Source: Anaeromyxobacter oryzisoli
Lineage (GTDB): Bacteria; Myxococcota; Myxococcia; Myxococcales; Anaeromyxobacteraceae
Assembly (NCBI RefSeq): GCF_022690765.1
Contig: NZ_JALCZA010000003.1
Span: forward strand, 62,001 to 126,000
Reading direction: 5' to 3'
Length of the DNA stretch: 64,000 nucleotides
The position numbers and the translations under genes were made by a program. This document shows, in pieces, positions 1 through 8,940 of the stretch (positions within the stretch are counted from its first letter, which is position 1; every line of letters begins with the position of its first letter). The notes under the pieces are model-generated. The model saw only the letters and a program-made list of their open reading frames with translations. It was not told the DNA's origin and searched no databases.

Positions 1-1831
1 GCGTCCTCGCGACGGCGAGCGCGGTGGTCCGGCTGTCGCCCGTGAGCATCACGATCCGGACGCCCTCGCGGTGGAGCACCCGGATCGCCTCGGGCGTGCT
101 CTCCTTGATCGGGTCGGCCACGCCGAGGAGCCCGGCGGCCTTCCCATCCACGGCGACGAACATCACGGTCTGCCCGTCGCTCCGCAGCGCCTCCGCCCGC
201 CCGCCCAGCCCGGCCGCGTCCACGCCGAGCGCCTCGAGCAGCGCGCGGTTGCCGAGGGCCACGGCGCGCCCGTCCACGCGCCCCTTCACCCCCTTGCCCG
301 GCACCGCCTCGAACGCGGCCGCCTCGACCGGCGCGGCGCCGCGCTCGACGGCGCCGTTCACGAGCGCGGCCGCGAGCGGGTGCTCGCTGCCGCGCTCGAG
401 GGACGCGGCGAGGCGCAGCAGGGTCGGCGTGTCCACGCCCGCGGCCGTCACGACGGTCACGAGCCTCGGCTTCCCCTCGGTGAGGGTGCCGGTCTTGTCC
501 ACCACGAGCGTGTCCACCTTGCGCAGGAGCTCGATCGCCTCGGCATTCCTGAAGAGGATGCCCATCGTCGCGCCCTTCCCGGTCGCCACCATGATCGACA
601 TGGGCGTCGCGAGGCCGAGCGCGCAGGGACAGGCGATGATGAGGACCGCGACGGCGTTGACGAGCGCGTGCGCCATGCGCGGCGCGGGGCCGGCGAGCGC
701 CCAGGCCGTGAAGGTGAGGGCGGCCACGAGGACGACGACCGGCACGAACCAGCCGGCCACGCGATCGGCGAGCTTCTGGATCGGGGCCCGGCTCCGCTGG
801 GCCTCCGCCACCATCGCCACGATCCGGGCGAGGAGCGTCTCCGCGCCGACCTTCTCCGCGCGCATGACGAGCGCGCCCGTCCCGTTGAGGGTGGCCCCGA
901 CCACCCGGTCGCCGGGCCGCTTCTCCACGGGGATGGGCTCGCCCGTGACCATGGACTCGTCCACGCTGGCGTGGCCCTCGAGGACGACGCCGTCCACCGG
1001 CACCTTCTCACCCGGGCGGACGCGGAGCCGGTCTCCCCGCTGGACGGCGTCGAGCGGCACGTCCTCCTCGCTCCCGTCCTCGCGGAGGCGCCGCGCCGAC
1101 CGCGGCGCCAGCCCGAGCAGCTTCTGGATGGCCGCGCCCGTCTGGCTGCGCGCGCGGAGCTCCAGCACCTGACCGAGCAGGATCAGCGTCGTGATGACGC
1201 CCGCCGCCTCGAAGTAGACGGCCACCTCGCCCGACGGCCCCCGGAACGACGCCGGGAAGATCCCCGGGGCGAGGGCGGCGACCACGCTGTACACGTATGC
1301 GACGCTCACGCCGAGCCCGATCAGCGTGAACATGTTGAGGCTCCGGTTCCTCACCGACTGCATTGCGCGGACGTAGAAGGGCCACGCCGCCCAGAGGCAG
1401 ACGGGCGTCGCCAGGAGGAGCTCGAGCCACGCGCGCGCCCGCATCGACAGGACCGACGACAGCCATCGCTCCACGGCGGGGAGCTCCGGCCCCATCGCGA
1501 TCGCGAGGAGCGGCACGGTGAGCGCGACCGCGAACCAGAACCGGCGCGTCATGTCGCGCAGCTCCGCGCTCTCCCCGCTTCCCGCGGGGCCGGCGCGGGG
1601 CTCGAGGGCCATGCCGCAGATGGGACAGGTGCCCGGCGCGTCCCGGACGATCTGCGGGTGCATGGGGCAGGTCCACTCGGCCCTCGCCGCGGGCGCGGGG
1701 ACGAACGGCTCGAGCGCCATGCCGCACTTCGGACAGGTCCCTGGGCCCGGGGCCCGGATCTCCGGGTGCATCGGGCACGTGTAGCGCTCCGCGGCGGTCG
1801 CCCGTGCGGGAGCGGCTCTGGGTTCGTGCAT
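1..1831 (-). CDS. Copper/heavy-metal P1B-type ATPase (3' end outside the window)
   Basis: Metal-exporting P-type ATPase of the inner membrane, probably for Cu+ or a similar soft metal. The ATG at 1831 follows a GGGAGGA ribosome site. The N-terminus carries two tandem heavy-metal-binding modules of the form YTCPMHPEI...GTCPKCGM and WTCPMHPQI...GTCPICGM, roughly residues 17-42 and 53-78. They are followed by membrane helices, the TGE actuator motif, the CPC ion-channel motif (ACPCALG, about residue 400) and the DKTGT phosphorylation site (about residue 444). The window edge cuts the gene before the GDGVNDAP hinge, so about 610 residues are visible. The truncation is an edge effect, not evidence of a pseudogene. 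It lies downstream of an RND efflux pair on the same strand, which suggests a metal or toxin resistance cluster. Metal specificity is inferred from the CPC motif only. Confidence 0.9.
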   Translation of the reverse strand, partial: MHEPRAAPARATAAERYTCPMHPEIRAPGPGTCPKCGMALEPFVPAPAARAEWTCPMHPQIVRDAPGTCPICGMALEPRAGPAGSGESAELRDMTRRFWFAVALTVPLLAIAMGPELPAVERWLSSVLSMRARAWLELLLATPVCLWAAWPFYVRAMQSVRNRSLNMFTLIGLGVSVAYVYSVVAALAPGIFPASFRGPSGEVAVYFEAAGVITTLILLGQVLELRARSQTGAAIQKLLGLAPRSARRLREDGSEEDVPLDAVQRGDRLRVRPGEKVPVDGVVLEGHASVDESMVTGEPIPVEKRPGDRVVGATLNGTGALVMRAEKVGAETLLARIVAMVAEAQRSRAPIQKLADRVAGWFVPVVVLVAALTFTAWALAGPAPRMAHALVNAVAVLIIACPCALGLATPMSIMVATGKGATMGILFRNAEAIELLRKVDTLVVDKTGTLTEGKPRLVTVVTAAGVDTPTLLRLAASLERGSEHPLAAALVNGAVERGAAPVEAAAFEAVPGKGVKGRVDGRAVALGNRALLEALGVDAAGLGGRAEALRSDGQTVMFVAVDGKAAGLLGVADPIKESTPEAIRVLHREGVRIVMLTGDSRTTALAVART

Positions 1832-2010
1832 CGCCGGTTCCTCCCGTCGCTCTCGTCGATTCTCGGGGAGCGGCGCGGGCGCCGCGGGCATTCGGTGTGT
1901 CCGGCGCGCGTCGCCGCTGCGCCCCTCCGGCGCGAGGCCCGGGCGCAGGGCCCGCCCTCGCCTCCCTCGGCCCGCCACGGGGCCAGCGGCCGATCGCCCG
2001 GTCGCTCCTC

Positions 2011-2040
2011 AGGCAAGCCCCGCGTGAGAGAGGCCCTCGG
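2011..2040. repeat. 30-bp exact repeat, copy 1 (copy 2 at 16239-16268)
   Basis: A 30-nt sequence beginning AGGCAAGCCCCGCGTGAGAG recurs without mismatch at 16239-16268, in the same orientation. Identity stops abruptly at both ends. Here it lies in the gap between the RND adaptor stop and the P-type ATPase start. Function unknown. Confidence 0.75.
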
Positions 2041-2043
2041 GCA

Positions 2044-3243
2044 TCAGCCCTTCTCGTCCGGGCGCCTCGGCACCCCGTCGCGCGCGGTCTTCGGCGGGGG
2101 CCTCGCCTGTCGCGACGGAGCGCCGCCGCCTCGCTGCCGCTGCGGGGCGGCCTCGACCGGCTGGACGGGCGCGCCGTCGCCGAGATCCGACGGCGGCGAG
2201 ATCGCGACGCGATCGCCCGGCGCGACGCCGCGCCGGATCTGGACCTGCGTCCCGTCGTTGACGCCCGGCTCCACGTCCACGTAGCGGAGGCGCCCGTCGC
2301 GCACGATCGCCACCTGCACCCGGTCGTCGTGCGAGGTGAGCGCCTCCACCGGCACGGCGGGGAGCGACGGCACGCGCACGCGCAGCGCCACGTGGACGAA
2401 CAGCCCGGGCACGAGCCTGAAGTCGCCGCCCGGGTCCGGCCACAGCTCGACGAGCATCGTGCGGGTGCGCGGGTCGAGCGCGTCGGCCGTGCGCTGCACG
2501 CGCGCCTGGACCCGCACGCCGGGGTACTGGTCGATCGTGAGCTCGCCGCGGTCGCCGAGCAACACGAACGGCGCCACGTCCTGGCCCGCGTAGACGAGCA
2601 CGCGCGAGCGCGTGGGATCGGACACCTCCACGACGGCCTGCCCCGACCCCGTGGCGGACACCAGCGCGCCCGGGTCCACGTAGCGCGCCGTCACCACGCC
2701 GTCGAACGGCGCGCGCAGCACCTCGTAGGCCTGGAGGGAGCGGATCCGCCGCAGCTCCGCCTCGGCGACCACCAGATCCGAGTTCGCCTGGTCGAGGTCC
2801 TGCCGGGAGACGAACCCCTTGGGCGCGAGGCTGCGCGCCCGGAGCGCCTGCCTGCGCCGGAGCGCCAGCGTCGAGCGGGCCTGGTCCACCTGCCGGTCGG
2901 TCTCCGGCGACGCGATGCGGGCGAGCACGTCCCCCCGCCGGACCCGATCGCCCTTGTCCACGGCGAGCTCGCGGACGTAGCCGGCGACCCGCGCGTAGAG
3001 CGTCGTCTGCCAGAACGCGCGGACCTCGCCCGGGAGCACCACCGTGCGCTCGCCCGGGGTGTTCTGGACCGGCGCCACCAGGACCCGCGGCCCGGCGTCG
3101 GCGGCGCGGGCGAGCCGCTCGCGCGCGGCCTCCTCCCGGTGCGCCCGCCGCGCCGCGAGGAGGATCGTGCCCGCGACCGAGAGGAGCACCGCGATCACGA
3201 GGAGCACGGCGAGGCGGCGGAAGCGGCGGCGGGCGGGGTCCAT
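2044..3243 (-). CDS. RND efflux periplasmic adaptor (membrane fusion protein)
   Basis: AcrA/MdtA-type adaptor of 399 residues that should link an inner-membrane RND pump to an outer-membrane channel. An N-terminal arginine-rich stretch and one hydrophobic helix (about residues 10-32) anchor it. A lipoyl/barrel-sandwich half follows (YARVAGYV, about residue 85), then a helical hairpin with EAELRRIRS, the second lipoyl half (LRAPFDGVVTARYVDPG), a beta-barrel domain and a membrane-proximal domain. The C-terminal 40 residues are Pro/Arg/Gln-rich and probably disordered. The ATG directly abuts the pump stop codon, so the two are translationally coupled. No TolC-type channel gene is in the window. 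The substrate cannot be assigned from sequence. Confidence 0.92.
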   Translation of the reverse strand: MDPARRRFRRLAVLLVIAVLLSVAGTILLAARRAHREEAARERLARAADAGPRVLVAPVQNTPGERTVVLPGEVRAFWQTTLYARVAGYVRELAVDKGDRVRRGDVLARIASPETDRQVDQARSTLALRRRQALRARSLAPKGFVSRQDLDQANSDLVVAEAELRRIRSLQAYEVLRAPFDGVVTARYVDPGALVSATGSGQAVVEVSDPTRSRVLVYAGQDVAPFVLLGDRGELTIDQYPGVRVQARVQRTADALDPRTRTMLVELWPDPGGDFRLVPGLFVHVALRVRVPSLPAVPVEALTSHDDRVQVAIVRDGRLRYVDVEPGVNDGTQVQIRRGVAPGDRVAISPPSDLGDGAPVQPVEAAPQRQRGGGAPSRQARPPPKTARDGVPRRPDEKG

Positions 3244-6200
3244 TCAGGTCCTCGCCGGCGCCGGGGCGGCGGGGCCGCCGTGCGGGGGCGCCTCGCCGGC
3301 CTCGCGCGCGAACTGCACGTCGAGCTCGTGCTTGCGCGGCGTCCGCCGGCGCAGCCAGGTGTAGGCGACCGGGACGAGGAAGAGCGTCGTCACGGTGGCG
3401 GCGACGAGCCCGCCGATCACGGCGCGCCCGAGCGGCGCGTTCTGCTCCGAGCCCTCCCCCAGGCCGATGGCCATCGGGAGCATGCCGAGGATCATCGCGA
3501 GCGCCGTCATGAGGACGGGGCGGAGGCGGGTGCGCGCGGCGTCGATCATGGCCGGGGCGGGGCCGGGGTCACCCCCGGCGCCGGCGCGGGCGTCGTTCGC
3601 GAACGAGACCAGCAGGATGCCGTTCGAGGTGGCGATGCCCACCGCCATGATGGCGCCCATGAACGACTCGACGTTGAGCGTCGTCCCGGTGAGCGCCAGG
3701 ATCCAGAGGATCCCGACGAGCGCTCCGGGCACCGCGGCGACGATGATGAGCGGGTCCGACCAGGACTGGAACAGCACCACCAGCAGCAGGTAGACGAGCG
3801 CCACCGCGAGGACGAGCCCGAGGGCGAGGCGCCCGAACGCGCCGAACATGCTCTCGCTCTGGCCGCGGAGCTGCACCGAGACGCCGGCGGGCGGGTGCAG
3901 GGCGGCGATCGCGCGCTGCAGGTCGGACGCGACCGCGCCGAGGTCGCGGCCGCTCGCGGCGAGCTGCACCTCGACGATCGGCTGCACGGTGTCGTGCGCG
4001 ATGGCGCTCCGGCTCGTCCGCGAGGTGAGCGCGGAGATCGCGCCGAGGTAGGGCGAGGTCGCGCCGCCGGCGAGGACGGGCGGCGCGCTCGCGGACCCGC
4101 CGGTCGGCACCGGCGCGCCGAGACCGCCCGCGCTGCCGCCGCCCCCGCTCGAGGCGCCCGAGCCGGCGCGCCCCGGCGAGAGCGGCGTCGCGAGGAGGTC
4201 GCCCGCGTCCCGGATCCGCTCGATCGGCGTCTGGACGGCGACGATGTAGTTGATCCCGGACCTCGGGTCCACCCAGAAGCTCGGGGCCGCGAGGGTGCTC
4301 GAGCTCAAGGAGGTGAGCAGGCTCGTCGCGACGTCGCGCTCCGTCAGGCCCAGCGCGTACGCCTGCTGCCGGTCCACCTCCACGCCGAGCGCGGGCCGGC
4401 CGAAGACCTGCGCGATGTGCGCGTCGGTCGCGCCCGGGATCCGGCGCGCCGCGGCGATCACCTGCCGTGCGGTGGCGAGCGCCGCCGCGGGATCGCGCCC
4501 GACGACCTCGGCCTCGAGCTGCGCGGGGAGGCCGAACGAGAGCACCTGGCTCACGACGTCCGCGGGCTCGAACCAGAACTGCCCCCCGGGGAAGCGGGCC
4601 GGCAGGAGCCGGCGGAGCTCGTCGGCGAACGCCTGGGAGGGGCGATGGCCGGGCCGGAGCGAGATCCGGACCTCGGCGTCCTCGCCGCCGGCGTTGCTCG
4701 TCTGGACGAACGCGAGGTTGTACGAGACCGGGATGCCGATGTTGTCCACGATGCTCTCGACGTCGCCCCGCCCCACCTCGCGCACGGCGCGCTCCACCTC
4801 CATGACCCGCGCCTCGGTCACCTCGATGCGGGTCCCGGGCGGCGCGCGGTAGTGCAGCCGGAGCTGGCCCGTGTCCACGGCGGGGAAGAAGTCGAGCCCG
4901 ACGACCCGCCCCAGCGAGAGGCCGGCGCCGAGGAGCAGCGCGGCCGCGATCGCGATCCAGCCCCGGTGGTCGAGGACCGTCGCGAGGGCCGCGGCGTAGC
5001 CGTCCTGGAGGCGCGCGAAGCCCCGGTCGCGGAGCGCGTTCCAGCGGGCCGCGAGGCGCGCCGCGCGGCCGGACCGCCGCCGCTCGATCGCGCCGCTCCG
5101 CTCCGCGTGCTCGCGCTCCATCAGGAGGCGCGCGAGCGAGGGGACGAGGGTCCGCGAGAGCAGGTACGACGCGAGCATCGCGAGGACGACCGCGAGCGCC
5201 AGCGGGCGGAAGAGGAACCGGGCCGGGCCGGTGAGGAGCACGACGGGGAAGAAGACGATGCAGATGGTGAGCGTCGCCGCGAGCGCGGGGACCGCGACCT
5301 GCCGCGCGCTGTCGAGCACGACCACCGTGAGGTGGCGCGGCCGCCCCTCCGCGTCGGGGATCGTCGAGTTCCGGTGGATGTTCTCGATCTCGACGGTCGC
5401 GTCGTCCACGAGCATCCCGATGGCGAGGGCGAGCCCCCCGAGCGTCATGAGGTTCAGGGTCTGCCCGGTCAGGAACAGCCCGATGACGGACACGAGGATC
5501 GCGATGGGGATCGAGCTGCAGACGATCACCATGCCCCGCCAGCTCCCGAGGAACGACAGGACCATCAGGGACACGAGCGCCGCCGCGAGGAGGCCCTCGC
5601 GCAGCACCTCTCGGACCGACGCGCGCACGAACTGGCTCTGGTCGAAGTCGAGCTTCAGCTCCATCCCCTCCGGCGCCGCCCGGCGGAGCGCGGGGAGCAT
5701 CTCCCGGACCGAGTCCACGACCGCCAGCGTGGACGACCCCGCCTTGCGCAGGATCGCGAGGTAGGTGGAGCGCTGGCCGTTCACGTGCACGACGTTGGTC
5801 TGCACGGCGTGCCCCTCGTGCACGCGCGCGACGTCGCCCATCCGCACGAGCTGCCCGCTCACCTGCTTCACCGGCATCTGGTCGAACTGGGCGACGTCGA
5901 GCGGGCTCGCGTTGAGCTGGACGTCGAGCTCGCTGTCGCCGAGGCGGGCGGTGCCGGCCGGCAGGATGACGTTGCTCTCCGTCAGCGCGTTCACGACGTC
6001 CTGCGGCGAGAGGCCCGTCGCGGCGAGCCGCGCCGGGTCGAGGTCCACCATCACCTGCTTCGACCGCCCGCCGAACGGCGCCGGCGTCGCGAGCCCGGGG
6101 ATCGTGAACAGCCGCAGGCGGAGCACGTTCAGGCCGTAGTCGAACAGGTCCTGCTCGCTCGCCCCCTGCCCGGCGAGCGTGAGCTGCGCGACCGGCACGT

Positions 6201-6606
6201 TGCTCGCGTTGAACTGGAGGATGGTCGGGGGCGTCATCCCGGGCGGCATGATGCGCAGGATCGTGTTGCAGACCGAGCTCACCTGCGCGATGGCCGCCGC
6301 GATCTCCGTGTCCGGGTGGAAGTAGATCTTGACCAGGCCGATCCCGCTGATCGACTGGGAGTCGATCCGCTCGATGTCGCTGATCGTGGTCGAGAGGGCG
6401 CGCTCGGTGAGGTAGATGACGCGCTTCTCCATCTCCTCCGGGACGAGGCCGGGGTAGTTCCAGACGACGATCACCACCGGGATGTCCACGGACGGGAGGA
6501 CGTCCACGCGCGACCGCCAGAGCGACAGCGCGCCGAAGAGGGCGATCCCGAGGCACAGGACCGCCACGGTGTAAGGGCGGCGCAGGGCGAGGCGGACGAT
6601 CCACAC
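3244..6606 (-). CDS. RND efflux pump, inner-membrane transporter
   Basis: AcrB/MdtB-superfamily proton-driven exporter, about 1120 residues, the usual family length. The GTG at 6606 (MWIVRLALRRPYT) is chosen because ACGGAG precedes it at good spacing and the first transmembrane helix starts there. An upstream TTG would add an unlikely leader. Visible features are the first helix, the porter domain (NYPGLVPEEMEKRV), helices 2-6 with the DDATVEIENIHR motif of TM4, and a second porter/TM repeat ending in the ILGMLPMAIGLGEG region. A Gly/Ser/Pro-rich insertion of about 45 residues interrupts the second periplasmic half (about residues 805-850). It lies directly upstream of the adaptor gene with no gap. 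Drug or metal specificity is unknown; the neighbouring metal ATPase hints at metals. Confidence 0.93.
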   Translation of the reverse strand: MWIVRLALRRPYTVAVLCLGIALFGALSLWRSRVDVLPSVDIPVVIVVWNYPGLVPEEMEKRVIYLTERALSTTISDIERIDSQSISGIGLVKIYFHPDTEIAAAIAQVSSVCNTILRIMPPGMTPPTILQFNASNVPVAQLTLAGQGASEQDLFDYGLNVLRLRLFTIPGLATPAPFGGRSKQVMVDLDPARLAATGLSPQDVVNALTESNVILPAGTARLGDSELDVQLNASPLDVAQFDQMPVKQVSGQLVRMGDVARVHEGHAVQTNVVHVNGQRSTYLAILRKAGSSTLAVVDSVREMLPALRRAAPEGMELKLDFDQSQFVRASVREVLREGLLAAALVSLMVLSFLGSWRGMVIVCSSIPIAILVSVIGLFLTGQTLNLMTLGGLALAIGMLVDDATVEIENIHRNSTIPDAEGRPRHLTVVVLDSARQVAVPALAATLTICIVFFPVVLLTGPARFLFRPLALAVVLAMLASYLLSRTLVPSLARLLMEREHAERSGAIERRRSGRAARLAARWNALRDRGFARLQDGYAAALATVLDHRGWIAIAAALLLGAGLSLGRVVGLDFFPAVDTGQLRLHYRAPPGTRIEVTEARVMEVERAVREVGRGDVESIVDNIGIPVSYNLAFVQTSNAGGEDAEVRISLRPGHRPSQAFADELRRLLPARFPGGQFWFEPADVVSQVLSFGLPAQLEAEVVGRDPAAALATARQVIAAARRIPGATDAHIAQVFGRPALGVEVDRQQAYALGLTERDVATSLLTSLSSSTLAAPSFWVDPRSGINYIVAVQTPIERIRDAGDLLATPLSPGRAGSGASSGGGGSAGGLGAPVPTGGSASAPPVLAGGATSPYLGAISALTSRTSRSAIAHDTVQPIVEVQLAASGRDLGAVASDLQRAIAALHPPAGVSVQLRGQSESMFGAFGRLALGLVLAVALVYLLLVVLFQSWSDPLIIVAAVPGALVGILWILALTGTTLNVESFMGAIMAVGIATSNGILLVSFANDARAGAGGDPGPAPAMIDAARTRLRPVLMTALAMILGMLPMAIGLGEGSEQNAPLGRAVIGGLVAATVTTLFLVPVAYTWLRRRTPRKHELDVQFAREAGEAPPHGGPAAPAPART

Positions 6607-6759
6607 GGGGCAACTCCGTCGATCCCCTAGCGTGTGGGCGCAGGCCCGCCGCGGCAACGCGTGAGAGCGGGGAGGAGCGCGGCCGCCCGGCGCCCGGGCC
6701 GATGGCCGGGCGCTCCCATGCCGGGCGGGCGTCCTCGGTGAAGGGGCGCCGCGGTCGGC

Positions 6760-7332
6760 CTAGGAGCAGGAGGTCGCGCTGCTCGAGGCGCCCGGGGCGT
6801 CCGGGGCCGGCTCGGCGAGCGCGCCCGGCCCGGCGGCCTCGCGTCGGGCGACGATCAGGCGGACGATCGTCGAGATGCTCGAGAGGGCGATGAGGGACTC
6901 GAGCACCGTGCCGCCCACGGACCGGCTGAGGACGTTGTTCGCGAGCCACATCGAGGTGCTCGCGAGCAGCACGAGCCGCATCGGGATGCCCTGCATCGTG
7001 AACAGCGCGACGGCCCCGAGGCAGGAGCCCGCGACGGGGAGCCAGCCCAGGCCACGGGTCGAGAGCGCCAAGGCGAGGCCGACGTTGACGGCGACCGCCA
7101 CCGCCGCCAGCCACGCGGCGCGGAACCAGACCGAGGCGAGCGTTCGCACGCCGGAGACGAGCGCGCTCGACGCCGCCGGCGGTCGCCCGAGCAGCGCGAA
7201 GTGCAGCGTGTAGACGAAACACTCGGCCGAGACGAAGAGCTTGAGGCGGCGGTCGTCGCGCTGGAGGAAGCCGGTGACCCCCAGGACGAGGGCCACGTAC
7301 CCGGCCACCTGGGCCGGGGAGAGCAGTTGCAT
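6760..7332 (-). CDS. YgjV-like inner-membrane protein
   Basis: Small polytopic membrane protein of 190 residues resembling the YgjV family (Imp-YgjV). The ATG at 7332 is preceded by AGGAGC, and the protein begins MQLLSPAQVAGYVALVLGVTG. Hydrophobic segments recur through residues 5-25, 35-55, 65-100, 105-125 and 130-165. The motif FLQRDDRRLKLFVSAECFVY follows the first helix and is the most family-like stretch. The last 25 residues are Ala/Pro/Ser-rich. Function unknown in the family. It is transcribed divergently from the ABC-transporter operon starting at about 7.5 kb. Family assignment rests on general resemblance and is moderate. Confidence 0.7.
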   Translation of the reverse strand: MQLLSPAQVAGYVALVLGVTGFLQRDDRRLKLFVSAECFVYTLHFALLGRPPAASSALVSGVRTLASVWFRAAWLAAVAVAVNVGLALALSTRGLGWLPVAGSCLGAVALFTMQGIPMRLVLLASTSMWLANNVLSRSVGGTVLESLIALSSISTIVRLIVARREAAGPGALAEPAPDAPGASSSATSCS

Positions 7333-7413
7333 TGCGTCGAAGCTCCTGTGGATCGTGCGCGGCGGCGATCGCGCGAGCCTCGCGCGGGCATCGCCGCCGC
7401 CGATCCGGAAGGC

Positions 7414-7443
7414 GCGATGGTGCCACGGCGGCGGCACCATCGC
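7414..7443. repeat. 11-bp perfect inverted repeat in divergent intergenic region
   Basis: GCGATGGTGCC (7414-7424) and GGCACCATCGC (7433-7443) form a perfect 11-bp inverted repeat around an 8-nt GC-rich spacer. It sits between the divergent ygjV-like gene and the transporter operon. It could be an operator for a dimeric regulator or an RNA hairpin. No T-tract follows, so a terminator is unlikely. Confidence 0.5.
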
Positions 7444-7546
7444 AACGCGCGCCCCGTCGCCGCGGGCGGATGCGACAGCGGCGCGCCGTCGCTGCCGGGG
7501 TACGTTTCCCGCGGCGCGACTTGGCGGTGGTGAGTAGGCTCCGGTG

Positions 7547-7720
7547 ATGGAACGCAGCCAGGGCACGCGGCTCGCGCCCAGGCCCATCGTCGCCGTCGTC
7601 GGAGACGGTACCGCGGACGAGGTCGTCGCGGTGCTCGAGCGAAGGCCGCCCGACTACAGGGAGGCGCTCGCTCGCGTGGGGGCTGCGAGGACCCTTCCTC
7701 GGGAAGGAGACCCTCCATGA
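7547..7720 (+). CDS. Possible 57-residue leader ORF coupled to the transporter operon
   Basis: An open frame from ATG 7547 runs to a TGA that overlaps the start of the substrate-binding-protein gene in an ATGA arrangement. The peptide begins MERSQGTRLAPRPIVAVVGD, and third codon positions are strongly G/C as in real genes here. No domain is recognised. The ATGA overlap suggests translational coupling. Alternatively it is a remnant of a longer gene whose frame happens to stay open. Expression is unproven. Confidence 0.35.
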   Translation: MERSQGTRLAPRPIVAVVGDGTADEVVAVLERRPPDYREALARVGAARTLPREGDPP

Positions 7721-8919
7721 GAACGCTGTCGGCGCTGGTGATCCTGCTCGGCGCGCTGCCCGCTCTCGCAGCCGACACGCTCGTGTTCGGCGCCGCCATC
7801 TCGATCACGGGGAAGACAGCGAAGGAAGGCGAGTACACGCGCGACGGCTATCAGTTCGCGATCGACCGGATCAACCAGATGGGGGGCATCCGGGTGGGCG
7901 GCAAGACGTACCAGGTCGCGCTCAAGTACTACGACGACGAGACGAAGCCGGAGCGAACCGCCCAGCTCTTCGAGAAGCTGATCAACGAGGACAAGGTCAA
8001 CCTGCTGCTCGGTCCGTACGGCTCCTCGCCGACGGGAACCGCCGCGCCGATCGCCGAGCGGTACAGGATCCCGATGGTCGAGGCCAACGGCGCCGCCGAG
8101 AGCATCTTCTCGAAGGGATACAAGTACTCCTTCATGATCATCTCCCCCGCGCGGATGTACCTGCGCGGCATCATCGACGCCGTCCGTGCGATCGATCCCT
8201 CGGCGAAGACCGTCGCCGTCCTCGGCGAGAACGAGTCCTTCTCGAAGGAGGTGGCGGTCGGGGCCGCCGAGTACGCGAGAGGGAAGGGGATGAACGTCGT
8301 CTACGACGAGCTCTACCCGACGAACGCGCAGGACGTGAGCGCGCTGCTCACGGCCATCAAGGGGAAGAGGCCAGACCTCATCCTGGGCTCGGGACACCTC
8401 CAGGACTCCCTGCTGACCGTGAAGCAGTCGAGGGATCTCGGCGTCTCGCCGAAGGCGATGGGGTTCTCCGTGGGCCCGTCCACTCCCGAGTTCCGCGCGA
8501 ACCTGGGCAAGAGCGCCGATTACATCTTCGGCGGGACGCAGTGGACCGAGGCGCTCGAGTACGAGGGCGACGACCCGTGGAAGACGCCGAAGGCGTTCAG
8601 CGAAGCGTTCCGCGCCACGCACCCGAACTACGACACGACCCCGTATCAGGTCGCCGAATCCGCTGCGGCCGTGATCGCCTATCAGCGCGCGATCGAGAAG
8701 GCGGGCTCGATCGAGCCGACCAAGGTGCGCGACGCCCTGGCTGCGGTCGACATGATGACCTATTTCGGCCGGATCAAGTTCGACGCTCGGGGGGTGAACG
8801 TCTACAAGCCGATGGCCGTCGAGCAGTACCAGCCGGACGGCAAGAAGTACACGGTCTGGCCTCGCGAGGTCGCCGAGAAGCCGCCGGTCTATCCGATGCC
8901 CCCCTGGGACAAGAGGTGA
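7717..8919 (+). CDS. Branched-chain amino-acid-type ABC transporter, substrate-binding protein
   Basis: Periplasmic binding protein of the LivJ/Peripla_BP_6 family, 400 residues. A signal peptide (MRTLSALVILLGALPALAAD) is cleaved after ALA. The ATG at 7717 has GGAAGGAG upstream. Family features are the opening TLVFGAAISITGK, the lobe-1 segment GGIRVGGKTYQVALKYYDDE and the LLGPYGSSPTGTAAPIAE ligand loop. It is the first clear gene of an operon that continues with two permeases and a fused ATPase. Such transporters carry branched-chain amino acids, amides, urea or aromatic acids. Nearby glutaryl-CoA dehydrogenase and CoA-transferase genes make an organic-acid ligand plausible, but that is inference. 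Confidence 0.93.
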   Translation: MRTLSALVILLGALPALAADTLVFGAAISITGKTAKEGEYTRDGYQFAIDRINQMGGIRVGGKTYQVALKYYDDETKPERTAQLFEKLINEDKVNLLLGPYGSSPTGTAAPIAERYRIPMVEANGAAESIFSKGYKYSFMIISPARMYLRGIIDAVRAIDPSAKTVAVLGENESFSKEVAVGAAEYARGKGMNVVYDELYPTNAQDVSALLTAIKGKRPDLILGSGHLQDSLLTVKQSRDLGVSPKAMGFSVGPSTPEFRANLGKSADYIFGGTQWTEALEYEGDDPWKTPKAFSEAFRATHPNYDTTPYQVAESAAAVIAYQRAIEKAGSIEPTKVRDALAAVDMMTYFGRIKFDARGVNVYKPMAVEQYQPDGKKYTVWPREVAEKPPVYPMPPWDKR

Positions 8920-8940
8920 TGGGGGATCGCAGGTGCTGAG

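Noticed and set aside
1-1831. P-type ATPase as a truncated pseudogene
   Set aside because: The missing C-terminus is beyond the window edge; all visible catalytic motifs are intact.
1804-7426. Very long open frames on both strands opposite the RND genes (over 1,200 codons each)
   Set aside because: They are antisense or out-of-frame shadows caused by the extreme GC bias; their proteins are Arg/Pro/Ala low-complexity, while the RND genes in this stretch carry recognisable family motifs.
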